The position numbers and the translations under genes are program-made. A stretch of DNA of 64,000 nt from Ascaphus truei (lineage: Eukaryota; Chordata; Amphibia; Anura; Ascaphidae): NCBI GenBank assembly GCA_036426205.1, contig CM071568.1, positions 44,329,982 to 44,393,981 on the forward strand, read 5' to 3'. The notes beneath the pieces were generated by a model, which searched no databases, was not told the DNA's origin, and saw only the letters and a list, made by a program, of their open reading frames with translations. Every line of letters begins with the position of its first letter. Within the stretch, counting starts at the first letter, position 1. Below are positions 24,247-36,299 of this stretch, in pieces.

Positions 24247-25582
24247 TTTGAAATGAGTAGCTGTGAATGATCAGGTAATGGGCGTCCTTTAAATAGGTAT
24301 GTGATGATGTCAGGTGACATAGTAAAATGCAAGGTGTTACATTAACATAATAAAGTACTTCTGTGGCAAGCTGTGTGCAGTTCTTGTTATAAGTATTTGT
24401 TGTGTGTATTCTGCAGGGAATGATGATATTTGGCAATGATGTGACGTGAACCTTTGTAGAAACATTGCTTGCAAATAAATAGTTGCATGTGCAATGCATG
24501 TAACACTTGTGAACGCAACAGTCAGTCATGTAATTAGGCAAAAAGGCTGAGATTGACGTGGGAAAAGTTTTGTGTAACATGTGTAATTAGGCATGTTATT
24601 GTGACATGTTGACAACAATGAATAGTCGTGTGCATATGCATGCATTTCTGTAAGGAGGATAGTTGGTATAGAATGAGTTAACAAGGTGTCCCAATGCTGA
24701 ATTACTGTACATGTGTGTATAAGTTAGGTTGAAGTGCTTGTAATGCTACGGTTACAATGTAAACATGCAATGTGATTGAGCGTCCAATAAGTGACGTCAT
24801 GAAAATAGGGAGGACCCAAAACTAGATGTAAACATGAGAATTTAGATGTACATGAACGTTTAAAGATGCGTGTCACATTACAAGCATTGTGTAATGTAAA
24901 GGAACATGAATATACGGTGTATGTGTGACATGTGTGTCATGTGTAACATCATGTAAATAATTGTCGCTCAGTTCATAAAAATGTGTGATATGATGTGAGG
25001 TTCTCCTTTAAGAGTTGAGTATAGTATTTTCCCTTGGCACATCATCACATGATGAGTAATGTGACCCGCAAATGCTGCAAACATGTAAAAGTATAATGTT
25101 ATGCAAATAATACACGTCAGCTGTGACACAATGCAGGGAATGCCCCCACACTGTAATGCAAATGACGTTTGTATTGTGAGCAATGAAACGTAAACAGTAC
25201 TATACTGTTATACGTCCCCGCTCCATTGACTCCATTGATGTACAGAAGTTTTTTTTTTCTAAGTGCCGTTGCGGCAGCCTTAGCGATCGTTCTCCCCTCC
25301 AAACTGCCAACTTTAGTTGGCGGGAGAAATTGGCCATAACATCTCAATTTCGTAGTGCCGATCAGGCCCGATAAGCTGTTTTTTTTTGTTGAATCCAGCC
25401 GATTTAAAAAAGTGGCGATCAGTGGCGAAAACAGGCTTATCGGCAGCCGACTGGCCATAACAAAATAATCGGCTCAGAAACATGGCGATATCAAGCACTT
25501 ATCGGCGCTTACTGAATCTCAAACCCAATTTTGGCTATAAAATGGCGATAATTCCCTTATCAACGCTTACTGCATGAGGCCC
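23926..25582 (-). mobile_element. 3'-truncated Harbinger element
   Basis: On the minus strand the element begins GGGCCTCATGCAGTAAGCG, next to a TTA at 25583-25585 that fits the 3-bp target site. The leader has repeated GGCGATAA/TTATCGCC motifs (25380-25560). It then runs to the transposase fragment and is cut off near 23926. The matching right terminal repeat is absent. Confidence 0.55.
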
Positions 25583-25809
25583 TTAGACTGGTGGCGGCTG
25601 TGAGAATCTCTGGCAGATTGTTCCAGTTGTGGGGTGCACGGTAAGAGAAGGAGGAGCGGACGGATACTTTGCTGAACCTTGGGACCATGAACAGTCTTTT
25701 GGAGTCAGATCTCAGATGATAAGTGCTGCATGTGCATGTGCAATATGTCCTAATTTACCCCATGTGATCAGTCAATTCTGGAAGTCGATCTAAAAAACAT
25801 TAGTGTTTA

Positions 25810-26991
25810 TGTAGCACCCTTGAGGTATGCTTGAATTTGTCTTAGTGAGTCCTGGTCCCTACAGGGAGTTAAGGGGTTAAATCCTTTACGGGCCCTAGCT
25901 CATGTAGCTAATGTTAAGTAGCTAATATGAAGTCATTTATTTCATGTTGCAAGTCACCGAGGCTGGTGATTGGCCAGTTTCTGTTCTTCCAGAATGTGCT
26001 GGAGAGGTCAACCGTTTAGGGCAGGGGTGCGCTAACTTGGGGGCGCGAGATTTTTCATGGGGGGCACGGCGGTTACAGATGACCCGCGCTCTCCCCCAAA
26101 GCATTTAAATGAAATGCTGGGGGACCGCGCAAGGCCTCTGTAAGTTCCCTTACCTTGGCTTCCAGGGACACATCATCAAATGACGCCTTGGGGTCACGTG
26201 ACATTGCGGGTTTGCAACGTGACATCACATGAACCTGCGGCGTTATTTGACACTGGAGCCAAGGTAAGGTGGAGGGGGGCACAAGCTGGAGGGAGCAGCA
26301 TGCAGGGGGGTGCACGGGGAAAAGTGTGTGCACCCATTCTTTAGGGGATGACTCGTTACAGTAGGTAAGCCTTCTCTTTTCCTGCCCAGCAACAGGGGTA
26401 GAGGAAAGCTTATAAATATAAGGGACCTAGATCATTTGCCTCAGATCCCGGGAGGAACCAGAGGAGGGGATCTTACCTGTAAATATATTTATAGTCCTGT
26501 AACTAAGGGTAAGCAACAGTTTTCTTGTTTTCTAAGTTAGGGCAAGTCTCCCAGTATAGGGGCCCTAGAGATACTACACTGAACCCGTAGCCTGCCATAG
26601 AAGGAAGTGGGTTCTTCACACAGGGGCTCATTGAGGTGACCTGGAAGAGTGGCTGGAGAATTGCTGGGAAAGGTTTCAGTTCGGTTTCCAGTCACAGGGG
26701 AAAGGCTTGAAAAAGAGCTACTCTGCCTACCAGCCTCATGGTTGAGGAAACCTGGGTGTATGTGTCTGCACGTAACAAGAAATTATCTTTGTAACCTGAA
26801 AACCGGTTTTGTTGCTGCTCTCTTTGGACTGTTTAATAAAGTTAAAAGAAAGTTCCTGGCGCCCTTTTCCTTTTCTTGCTCAACGCCCAGCCCTGCACAA
26901 AGTTCCAGCACCGAGATACAAGGTAACCGCTGAGATAGTGAAACACTTTGGTGTGGCCCCTCTTCTATTGGCTGGGGGTAGAGGTGTTACA
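25810..26991 (+). mobile_element. solo LTR with TTTA duplication, containing a nested MITE
   Basis: TGTAGCACCC at the left end and GGTGTTACA at the right end are flanked by TTTA on both sides (25806-25809 and 26992-26995). AATAAA at about 26835 gives plus orientation. A hAT MITE of about 317 bp at 26022 accounts for the extra length. Ty3/gypsy type is inferred from the duplication length and ends. Confidence 0.75.
26022..26338. mobile_element. hAT MITE nested in the LTR
   Basis: Starts CAGGGGTGCGC and ends GTGCACCCATTC; flanked by GTTTAGGG and CTTTAGGG, a 7 of 8 match for a hAT 8-bp duplication. The same family is at 59111-59384. GC-rich, non-coding. Confidence 0.75.
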
Positions 26992-27079
26992 TTTATATTT
27001 GTTGACAATTTGGCATTTGTATAAAGTTTTATTTGTATTGTAATGTTTTTTAGAGACAATTCCAGGATTGGCTGATGCC

Positions 27080-28560
27080 TATCACATGAGGTAAATTAGG
27101 TGCATAGTAGTTTCTTTAACGTATTCTGTTGGGGAAACAGACTGCCTAGGTTTCAAGTATTGGTAGAAGTAGCTATGAGGGAGTTTAGCTAAATCTTGTA
27201 TACTATTGAATAATTTTATTTCTGAACCCTCGAAGGGTTCTTTGATTTGTACGATACCCGCTCTCTGACATTGGGCTAAGGAGGGGTTAGTTAACCCTGA
27301 TTTAAAATCTTTATTGTTGATAATAGGAGTTAAAGGGGATGAGATTGACAGACTCAACAGTTTAATTCCCAAATGACCCAATATATACATAGAGTGCCTA
27401 AGTACTGGATGAGCAATATAGCTTTGCTGCCTATAATTTCACGGAAGCCAAAGCAGCCCTAGTATATCCTTAACCCTGCCGCTAGACATTGAAGTAAGAA
27501 AAAAACCTCAGTCTAGAGCAGGAGTCTCCAAACTCAGTCCTCAATGGCCGCCAACAGGCCGTCTTTTATGGATATCACTGATTGAGCCACCTGTGCTGAA
27601 ACAAGAATATCCAAAAAAGCCGGCCTGTTGGTGGCCCTTGAGGACTGAGTTTGGAGGCCCCTGATCTAGAGGCTATATAATAATGATTAAAATGTGGTAA
27701 GGCCAGGCCTCCTTCTAGGTGTGGTAGAGTCAATATCGACTTTTTAATTATCGGTTTAGGCCACTCCAGACAAATCTGGAAACTGCTTTTTTCTCATTAT
27801 TTAATTGCCAATATTGGTATGAAGTTTGAAATGGATACAGGGCACGTGGAAGAAGATTAATTTTCATTGCCTCAATCCTCCCTGTCAATGATATAGGATA
27901 GTCTTCCCATTGATTCATGCCTTTTTTCAATTGCTTGCGAGGAGCAGGATAAATACTATGTTTTCATACGTTTTGGATTATTTACCCCATTATACTTCAG
28001 ATTTCATTCTTTCCAGCCGATGTCAAAATTCAAGGTTTCTAAGCTTGGAGACATGGGCTGGAACATGAAGGCTTCCGACTAGGATTAATTTACCTTAAAG
28101 TTAGAGACCTGCCCAAATTCTGACAATTCTTCGAATAGGAAGACTGGGGATCTTTCAAAGTGGCAGAATATCATCTGCAAAAAGTGACCGTTTTCTGTTT
28201 GTCCTACCCATATCCCGATTAGCCCTGATTCTAGATGCTTCTATAACTATCGTGAATAACAGGGGGGAAAGAGGACATCCTTGCTGTGTGCTATTACTAA
28301 TTTGAAAAGGAGCTGAGGTGAGACCCAGTGTTTTAACAGAAGCTGTCAGAGAGTTGTACACTGCTCTTTCCCCATTAAAAAAGTGAGTGCAAAAGCTTAT
28401 GCTTTGGAGAGTTAAAAACATAAATTGCGAAGAGATGTGACTGAAAGCTTTTTCAGTGTCTAATGTCAATATCCTTGTAGGGCTTTTATGTGTATTTACA
28501 TAATGTATGAGGTTAATCACTCTCCTTATGCCTAAGCCAAAGCGTACTTGATTTGGTTTA
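27080..28560 (-). pseudogene. decayed L1-clade LINE reverse transcriptase (ORF2 C-terminal half)
   Basis: On the minus strand 28520-28155 encodes a reverse transcriptase segment with LDTEKAFSHI, STQQGCPLSPLLFTIVIEA and the catalytic FADD of SLFADDILPL. Next comes a disrupted stretch (ELSEFGQVSNFKVN), then 27930-27748 with WEDYPISLTGRIEAMKINLL and FVWSGLNRP. After a MITE, 27390-27082 encodes the C-terminal tail including LSISSPLTPIINN. The order and motifs are those of L1-clade ORF2. Several frameshifts and the MITE make it inactive; the endonuclease part is missing. Confidence 0.85.
27519..27663. mobile_element. hAT MITE inside the L1 relic
   Basis: CAGGAGTCTCCAAACTCAG on the left mirrors CTGAGTTTGGAGGCCCCTG on the right. 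The 8-bp flanks are GTCTAGAG and ATCTAGAG (7 of 8), typical of hAT. Confidence 0.85.
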
Positions 28561-28649
28561 ATAATATTGTTCAGTTAATAATATTGTTCAACCTGTTGGC
28601 TAACACCTTAGCAAAATTCTTGATTTATTTGGCTTTTTATTCCCACTAG

Positions 28650-29340
28650 GTCTCTTCATTCAAAGGTTGGCCACTCTTTCTATGTCCTCTTCTTGTTTCA
28701 GTAGGTGTTGTGGTTCCCCTCTCTCCCCTCACCCCAAGGGGGAAAATAATTCAGGTTTTCACCTTTCCAATTTTGAAGGGAAGATATGTGGGGAGGGAGT
28801 GGGGATGGGTCTCGCTAAAATGGTCCCTTGTGTTGTCTCACAACAGCTCTACTCACCCTCTCACTTTTGTCAGGTTTGGACTTGTACTACTACTGGGATC
28901 GGGAGGTACTTAGTTAAGCCCAGATGCTCACACTGATTATGAAGGCCTTTAATTGGTTTGGGCGCCCACCAGTCACTTCTGGCAGACAGCCGTGATTCAG
29001 CTCTATTTGAGCTGGGCTCTCCTTTATTTGAGGTGGGATAATGTCATTCTTGCCAGCTCCTACTGCACTCGATCGCGGCAGCTATCTTGTGCTCATCTGG
29101 TTTAAGAGAGGGGGATAAATTGTTGGGAGGAAAAAGTGCCCCTCGGAGAAAGTCCCATGTTCTCTGAGGATCATCAAGCGGTCATGTGGAGGTTCCCTAA
29201 TATATTGTTGCAACTAGATCTCCAGGGTAAGGGGCGAATTTGTGGTTTTCCCAAGGAAAAACTCAGTCTCACTCAAGAGCTCGGATGAGGTGCGTGCTCT
29301 CAGTTTGGTGTTCAAGCCAAGTCTCTAATTTCACACATTT
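28650..29340 (-). repeat. possible L1 5' region
   Basis: GC-richer non-coding sequence directly upstream of the L1 relic in element orientation. It may be its 5' untranslated region with an internal deletion; no motif proves it. Confidence 0.3.
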
Positions 29341-29706
29341 TATTGGATTGAGCAAGTTTATTGGCGTGGTTTTAAAAATGTGCACTTTGTAAATCAAATA
29401 TCATGAATTTCATATAAATAATCCATAGCTTGTTTAAACATGGTTAAAATGTTGTGATCTATTTAAAATATTCTGTATTTATGGTGTATGGAATATCTAC
29501 AGAGCAGTCAAATAAATTGTGCAGGCTAACCATGAAATTCTAGCTACAATACCAACCAAGTGTCAGAATTAAAGTTTCAGAAGTTATAAGAATTTAATTA
29601 ATATTTTAAAATCTTGGCTAAAGCCAAGATGCTTAATTAATGCATAAACAATTGAGAAACCAAACTTCAGAAAAAACATTATCATACAGTATGTGTGTCA
29701 AATAAC

Positions 29707-30588
29707 TGTAAGGATCCGCGCTGCGGGTACACAAGCTTCCAGCGCCTCCTTATCTTGTCTCTGTGCCGCCCACGCCCCCCGGCGGCGTGCCTCACTCCTC
29801 GCGGCCTTCCCCATGGCTGCTCCCGCAATTCCGGGTCACGCGCGTCACCCTTACGGGCGTGTGCGGACCCAGGCTTCCATTTACTGGCGCCGTCTCAGGT
29901 GCTGCACGCACATCACACGCTTCCAAGCCCCTGATCCATCAGGTCCACCCCCCAGGCCCTTCTCCCCTATCAGATCCTTCCCCGGGCCGTTCCTCCGCTT
30001 GCTCTGATAGGCCCCAGCTTCCCAGGCACTTCCCCCCTATCTGGTCCTCCCTCGGGCTGCTCCTCCGTTCCTCCCCTTTCTCTGATAGGTCCCAGCCCCC
30101 TATTTAGTCTCCCCTCACCATTACCTCCTTGCTCTGCATAGCTTCTGTACTTTGGTGCTGTCTGCTAATGCCTGGCCCCTTTAGTCTTTCAGTTCCTGTT
30201 CCTGTCCCTGGATATTCTGCTGACCTCCCTGGATCTTGACCTTTGGCTTTGGACTTCGTTTACCCCTTGGATTTGGCTTTGGACATTACTACCCTGCAGA
30301 CTTCTATATCCCCTGGACACGGCTTACGGACACTCTCCCCTCCACGACCCAGGCTTACGGAAACTCTACAACGCTGCTCTCTCCATCCCACGACCATTGG
30401 CTTATAGACTTTACCTTTCTACGCTGGAGTTGTCAAGTACGGTAACCTTTCCATTTTTTGTTACCTGGACCACCTACGCTACTTCCACACTCTGGCCGTG
30501 CCCCCGTTTACTGCTAGGTGCGTGGTATTACTCCTTTCCACCTCAGTCCCGGGGTCTCGTCTGGATTGTGGGCAGGCCGAGTGTTACA
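29707..30588. mobile_element. solo LTR, family B (TGTAAGG...GTGTTACA)
   Basis: 882 bp, flanked by perfect ATAAC duplications (29702-29706 and 30589-30593). The interior is pyrimidine-rich with repeated CTTTGGAC and GGCTTACGGA motifs. Shared layout with 35499-36279. The 104-114 codon frames inside are by-products of its base composition. Confidence 0.85.
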
Positions 30589-30639
30589 ATAACCCTTTTT
30601 TATTTTATTTTTTGCTGTATTATCACTCCTCCTTCACCT

Positions 30640-31670
30640 TGATACACAGGCCCATTCAAATATGCTGTTCATTTGTCTTCTCCTTGCTTGTGAAGACATC
30701 TTCAAAGGGTGAAATGTCTTCACAGCATATTGAATAGGGACACAAGAGAGGCAATTTTACAATGACTCCTGCACTCATTTCAATGCCCATGTGAAACCTG
30801 TTGTTTCACAACAGAAGTCCCTGTTGTTTAATCATGTTTCCCTTCTTTAGTTCCATACTAGAAGTCAGTGCTATTTTTTCATTGTTTATTTTGTGCTTTT
30901 GCTTGTACCATAATACCTGGAATATTTAATTAACTATTAACTCCATTATTGCCATCGGGTTCAGCAATGGTTTGCAAATCAATAAATTACTGGCCCTATC
31001 TGGCAGCAAAGGGGTTAATTAAAAGCAGTAAAGGCTTAACATGCCTACCCTTTGATTTTACCCCATCTGAAAAATGAAGCCAACACAGTTATCAGTGGAA
31101 GCAAAGATAGGTCACAGCTTTCTTGTTATTTAACAACTTGATCTTAAAAACTGTCTGCCAGCCGCTAGCCAGCTATTGCAGAAAGAACCCATGTGTTCTG
31201 CAATTAGTGTGGGGAGATTTTCAACAGTCCTACTCTAGCAGGCATCCCCCACCCCATTCTGGAATGCTCCACTCTCGGTCCCCCTGTGGCTCCCTAGGCA
31301 CTGCACAGTTGACAACCAGCTTCTGCCAGCTGACTTCGGCAGGGGTCAGCCCGACCGCAGAGCCGGTGCCTCCAGCCTGCCCAATCTCTTCTGGGGACTT
31401 ATTCTCAGGTCGACTATACAGTTGGTACCTTTTAAGCCTTCTGCCACCCGGAGGACCCATTAAGGCCACTTACCGAACACCCAACCCAAGACGTGTCCCT
31501 GTGCTCTAACTGTTTACTGCTTATATGTGCTGTTTGATGCTATTGATTAAAATGTACAGACCTTTGTCTGAGAGGTACTCCCAGCCCAACTGTGCCAGTT
31601 ACCCATCTGGTCCTCGAAATCTAGTTGTCTCAGTACTCTCCCTTTGCAAGAGAGGATGGACCTACTGATG

Positions 31671-31701
<31 letters not shown>

Positions 31702-31740
31702 TGTTTTTTTTTTAATGCCCGTCCAGCTGGAATCCCCCTT
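30640..31740. other. no gene recognised
   Basis: Contains an imperfect hairpin near 30655-30735 (CAAATATGCTGT with ACAGCATATTGAA) and a T-run near 31670. The 31130-31500 GC-rich part has open frames on both strands but no homology I recognise. Confidence 0.45.
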
Positions 31741-31749
31741 CATGCTAAT

Positions 31750-33110
31750 CTTGGGATAATCTCTTACCATATTTTGACTGCGTCGTTCCATAAGGCCCTT
31801 AGCCTGCATGCATCTGGAAGATTAGGTCAAGCGATTTACTTGCGCCCATGTGCATTACTGAACTTGTCAACTAAGGTGACAGAAAACATGTTAGAACTGC
31901 AGAAGTCATTTACTTTCCTGTCTTCATCTATGTATCTATCTGTACGAGTTAGATTTCCATCTCCCTAATTCCTTGTTCTGCTCTACCGACAAATAAGCGT
32001 GCCAAGGTGTCTGCAACTTTGTCCCTACCTGGGGCATATTTTTGCAGAGGAGGACCAGTCTGTGCAATAATGTTATTACTGTTGTTGATGTTGCTGATAG
32101 GCCGTTTACCGCATTGACTATCCCCAGGTTCTTTTACCAGAATCTGATGTGTTAATTGCTAAGCTTGTTGGCCCATAATTCTACTGCAACAAAATATGTT
32201 CTTAAGCTGCGCACACCAGCTGCATCAGTAAATAACTGCTACTCTTGAATTGTTTGTATGTCCTCTCCCCACAAACTTTTACCACTGAACCAGCTAAGGA
32301 ACCCTTCCCATACTCCTAGGTCTGCTCTCAAATCCTTTGTGCTTCTGATGCTGTGTTTTGGACTTTTCTATCCCTGCAGTAGCCCTCTGTAACCTACAGT
32401 GAAAGATTCTGCCCATGGGTATCACTCTACAGGTGAAATTCAGAAAACCGAGCAGCGACTATGTTTGTTTTAGGGTCACTTTTTTAGACTCCCTGAAATC
32501 AAAGTCTTGCTCTTTGTTTCAGGACTTTATCTGTGGGCAAGCGTGATTCCCTAGCCACCATGTAACTCTTAATACCCAGGAATGACAATATTTCTGCTTG
32601 GTCTTCTGTTTTATCTTTTGCTATTGGTTCCCCTAGTTCATGTATGAGCCTCTCAGTACTTCCCAGCAGTCCCAACTAAGGACAACGGAGAATTGGGGGG
32701 ACCTACCAAGAGGAAATTGTCTAAATAGTGTGCTATTTCCTGTTTTACTGACTGCACCATAAAAATATGCACATGTGGCATACTCCATCGGGAGACATTG
32801 TCAATGTAGTATCCCCCTTCAAATTTTTAACCCATGAATCTGAAACTGTTTGTGGCCAGGAGTAATAACCGAAAAACTAATTCTATGTCAATTTTGTCCG
32901 TGAGTGCTCCTTTCCTGTAAGATTTTATACCTATGACCATGTCAAAAATGTTATTCGACGTGGCATAGGACCTGATCCATAGCGTCCTTTACGGAGTTAC
33001 CTTTAGGGTAGGAGAGGTTCTACAGTAGACGAGCCTGAATTTACCCAGTTCTTTCTTAGAAATGTAACTCTCTTTACCTGGCTCCAAAGGAGGTTAAATC
33101 AGATTAACTA
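31750..33110 (-). pseudogene. decayed DIRS retrotransposon, reverse transcriptase/RNase H region
   Basis: DIRS elements copy through a reverse transcriptase but integrate with a tyrosine recombinase. Reading leftward on the minus strand with many stops, one meets GALTDKIDIELVFRLL, then KFEGGYYIDN, then HYLDNFLLVGPPNSPLS, where DIRS proteins have YLDDFL. EPIAKDKTE and FLGI follow. Further down is a poorer match to the RNase H region. The order and wording are characteristic of vertebrate DIRS proteins. The second catalytic Asp of the YLDD box is Asn here, and stops occur every few tens of codons, so the copy is dead. No recombinase segment was identified. Confidence 0.75.
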
Positions 33111-33389
33111 TATACATTGCAGTGCTCAGTATCTCTACCTTTTTAGGGTGCTGGGTAGGTGCAGTCTGAATAAGCAGATAGTAAAAGGATGGGCACCAGG
33201 AACTTTTGTAAAACAAAAAAGGTGCTTTATTTGACATCTCTCTATAAAGGCTCCACAGGTATTGACATACATTTCATTTGACAGAAACTTTTGACAAAAC
33301 ATAGTACTGTGGACGTCATCCCCCTGTTAGTTCTCACTCCTATGCTGGTGAAGTACATATGCTTGTTAACCATGGTAAGGGATACATTG

Positions 33390-33715
33390 GCAGTATCTTG
33401 CATAGAGGTAGTAATGCCCCATATCAAATGGGTCTCATCGGGATTAAACGTTGGGCTGCTGAATTAGTAACACACTACTATGTACTGTACTTCATACTTC
33501 TTTCATACCAATTTAGTCAGGATTGCACTATGAACCTTCAGGTTGGGCCAGTCCAAAGATACTCCAGACTTACTATACCAAGAACGCCTATCAAGAGCAT
33601 GCTTCCTCTTTTTCAATAGTGAGAACAATCTTGGATCCTTGCTTCTGGTGCTTACTTAAAGGGCACATTTCCTAACAACAAACTGTGACAGGACACTTCT
33701 TAATACACTTGCAAT
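33390..33715. repeat. dispersed repeat, copy 1 (5' part)
   Basis: GTAGTAATGCCCCATATC, GGGCTGCTGAATTAGTAA, CAAGAGCATGCTTCCTCTT and ACTTAAAGGGCACATTTCCT all recur in order at 38855-39145. The copy is split here: its right-hand part resumes at 34805-34985 after a CT-rich insertion. Confidence 0.8.
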
Positions 33716-34019
33716 ACACACAGGACCAATGACAGGGTGGTACAGGTGGAACGCCTGTCCAATGCTGGTTAGTAAAGGGGCCCAGGCCCCCTTTAGGCAA
33801 ACTTTGCAGAGGGGGCCTGTAGAAGGTATTGCAGAGGGGGTTTGCTGGAGATTGTCTTGAAGGTGCCTGTATGAGGTAGCATGCTGTGGAATGGAGGCTC
33901 CCTGAAAGGAACATCAGTGGTCACGCTCCAGCAGGTAAACTTACAGGCCCCCTCCACGGGTCTCTAACAGACCCCCTCAATCCTCCAGGGTAGCAGGTAG
34001 GCAGTGAGTACACTTGGAC

Positions 34020-34760
34020 CCTCTCCTTCTCTCTCTCTCTACTCTCCCCCTTCTCTCTGTCTTCCCTCTCTCTCCCTTCCTCACTCTCATTCCCCCTCTC
34101 TCTCTTTCCACCCTCTCTACTTGCCCCCCTCGCTCTTGCCCCTCTCTCATTCTCTGTCCCCTCTCTCATTCTCTGTCCCCTCTCTCCTCCCTCTCCTCTC
34201 TCTCCTCTCTCTCTGTCCCCCCTCTCTCTCTCCCTCTCTCTCTCTTTCTCCCTTCTTTATCTCTCCCTCTCTGCCTTTTTTATCATTCCCTCTCTCCCTC
34301 TCTCCCTCCCTCTCCCCTTCTCTCTCACCCCATCTCTCGGTCGCTCCTTCTCTCCCTCTCTCTCTCTCTCTCCCTCTCTCTCCCCTTCCCTCCCTCCTAC
34401 TTCCCTCCCTCTCTCCCCCTCCCTCTCTCTCTCCCCTCTCTTTGCCCCCTCTCTCTTTCTCCCCACTCTATTCCCCCCCCTCTTCCCCTCTCTCTCATTT
34501 CCCCCTGTCTCTCTCTTTCCCCTCTATCCCCCCTCTCTCTCTTTCCTCCCCCTGCTCTCTCTTCCCCCCTGCTCTCTTTCCCCACCCCCTCTCTCTCTCC
34601 CCCTCTCTCTCCTCCCTATTCTTTCTCTCCCCCCTATTCTTTCTCTCCCCCTTCTCTCTCTCTTCCTCCCCCCCCCCTCTCTCTATTCTCCTTTCCCTCC
34701 CTCTTTCTCTCTCTCTGCATCCCATTTCTCTCCTCCCCCCGCTCTCTCTCTCCTGGGGGA
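34020..34760. repeat. long polypyrimidine (CT)-rich tract
   Basis: About 740 bp almost entirely of C and T on the plus strand. It produces long meaningless frames rich in Ser, Leu and Pro (plus) or Arg, Glu and Gly (minus). Confidence 0.95.
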
Positions 34761-34804
34761 GGGTGGGGAGGGGATTGGGCCCCAATATTTTTGTTTGCTG
34801 CCCT

Positions 34805-34985
34805 CTATACACGCAAACCTTTTTAGAGGACTCACAGTGAGGGCCCAAGTCTGAACTCTGAAGAACCTTTTTTCTAGAACATTGGATGGCTCTATATATA
34901 CATAGAATGGTATATATCTCCCTATGGTTTCGTCACTGGTCACATGACATACAAGGGAGTGGCATCCCTTCTACATATTCATCTT
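34805..34985. repeat. dispersed repeat, copy 1 (3' part)
   Basis: GTCTGAACTCTGA, TCTAGAACATTGG and GTGGCATCC-type blocks correspond to 39195-39330. Confidence 0.7.
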
Positions 34986-35286
34986 AGCAAACAAACCATT
35001 TTAAACCCTCTAAAAAGCGCTAACCTACAATAGGTGTGAAAAAACAGTGAATATTAATTACCAAAATTTATATGATGATAAATAATATAGTGAAAAAAGC
35101 AGCCTAGGGGAACAACAACCAACAGATCATTCCTAATCTGATAAAACAATTACACATACAAAAGAGTGTCCCCGGCGCTCAAACTCAGTCCAAAATACCG
35201 TATTCAAGCAAAGATAGTCTCTGATACAAGGCTCCTTCTGGACAGGTTGATGAACTGGTTGGATAAAGTTCCAGATGGGTAGGTGT

Positions 35287-35288
35287 CC

Positions 35289-35340
<52 letters not shown>
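35287..35340. repeat. (TA)n microsatellite
   Basis: Roughly 26 TA units. A shorter run lies at 35467-35490. Confidence 0.95.
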
Positions 35341-35342
<2 letters not shown>

Positions 35343-35498
35343 TATAAGTGTCAAAGAGGAGTGCTACTGAGCATGGCAATATATATTTAAAACCAGAGAC
35401 AGAACATGAAACACAAACAGAGCTCAGTGCTACATCCAAAGACACTAATACACGGTACAGTGCCTAAATATATATATATATATATATAGATATCTTTT

Positions 35499-36279
35499 TG
35501 TAAGGGATCAGGGGACACGCTCCCTACGGCGGGTCCCCGCTGCTCTGGCTCCCTGCATCACCGCACACGCCATGCGCCCTCCCCGCCGGCTCCTTACCCG
35601 TTCCTGTCGGGCGCCGCTCCTCCCCCCTGCAGCACACTCCGTCTCCACCCGCACACTGCCGGGCGCGCGCGGAAACCTTACAGGGCGTGCGCGCACCCGA
35701 TCCTTTTGGCCGTTTTCTCGCACATCTGGCTCCGCCTCCCACCTGCCGCAGGACATCAGAGCAATCTCCTCCACTTACCTGGCTGGCTCCCCTCAAGGTA
35801 CCTGAGCCTATCCCTAGGCCTGCTCGGGCACACCCCGCTCCACCTCTTCCTCCTATTGGTCCACCCATACTGCCTTCTCCTTCCTCACTCTGCATAGTTT
35901 CTTTTGGCTCATGCTGTATGGAGTTCTATGCCTGGCTCTCTTGTGTGTTTCAGCTCTCGCTCCAGTTCCTCTCCCCGTGTGCTACCTTTGGATTTGATCT
36001 CGGCTTCCGTTTGACTACGTGTACCTCTCTACCTCCTGGACCCGGCTTTGGACTCTAATACGCTGTTCTCTCCTGTCCTTGACCTACGACTTCTGGATCT
36101 CACTACTCGGACCTCTGGCGCCCCGGACTCGGCAAGTATCTGGCTAACCCTTTCTCACCAGTCCGGGCAACGCACCCTACCACACTCCGGGCACACCCTC
36201 ACTGCTGTGGGTGCGTGTTATACCCTTATCCACCTCAGTACTGCGGACTGGCCAGGTCTGCGGGCAGTACAGCGTTACA
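35499..36279. mobile_element. solo LTR, family B, CTTTT duplication
   Basis: 781 bp beginning TGTAAGGGATC and ending GCGTTACA, with CTTTT on both sides (35494-35498 and 36280-36284). CpG-rich 5' half, then pyrimidine-rich sequence as in the copy at 29707. Confidence 0.85.
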
Positions 36280-36299
36280 CTTTTGAATAAAATGGTCTT

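Noticed and set aside
34004..34840. 278- and 270-codon frames
   Set aside because: Translation of a CT-rich simple repeat; both frames have the same Ser/Leu/Pro composition.
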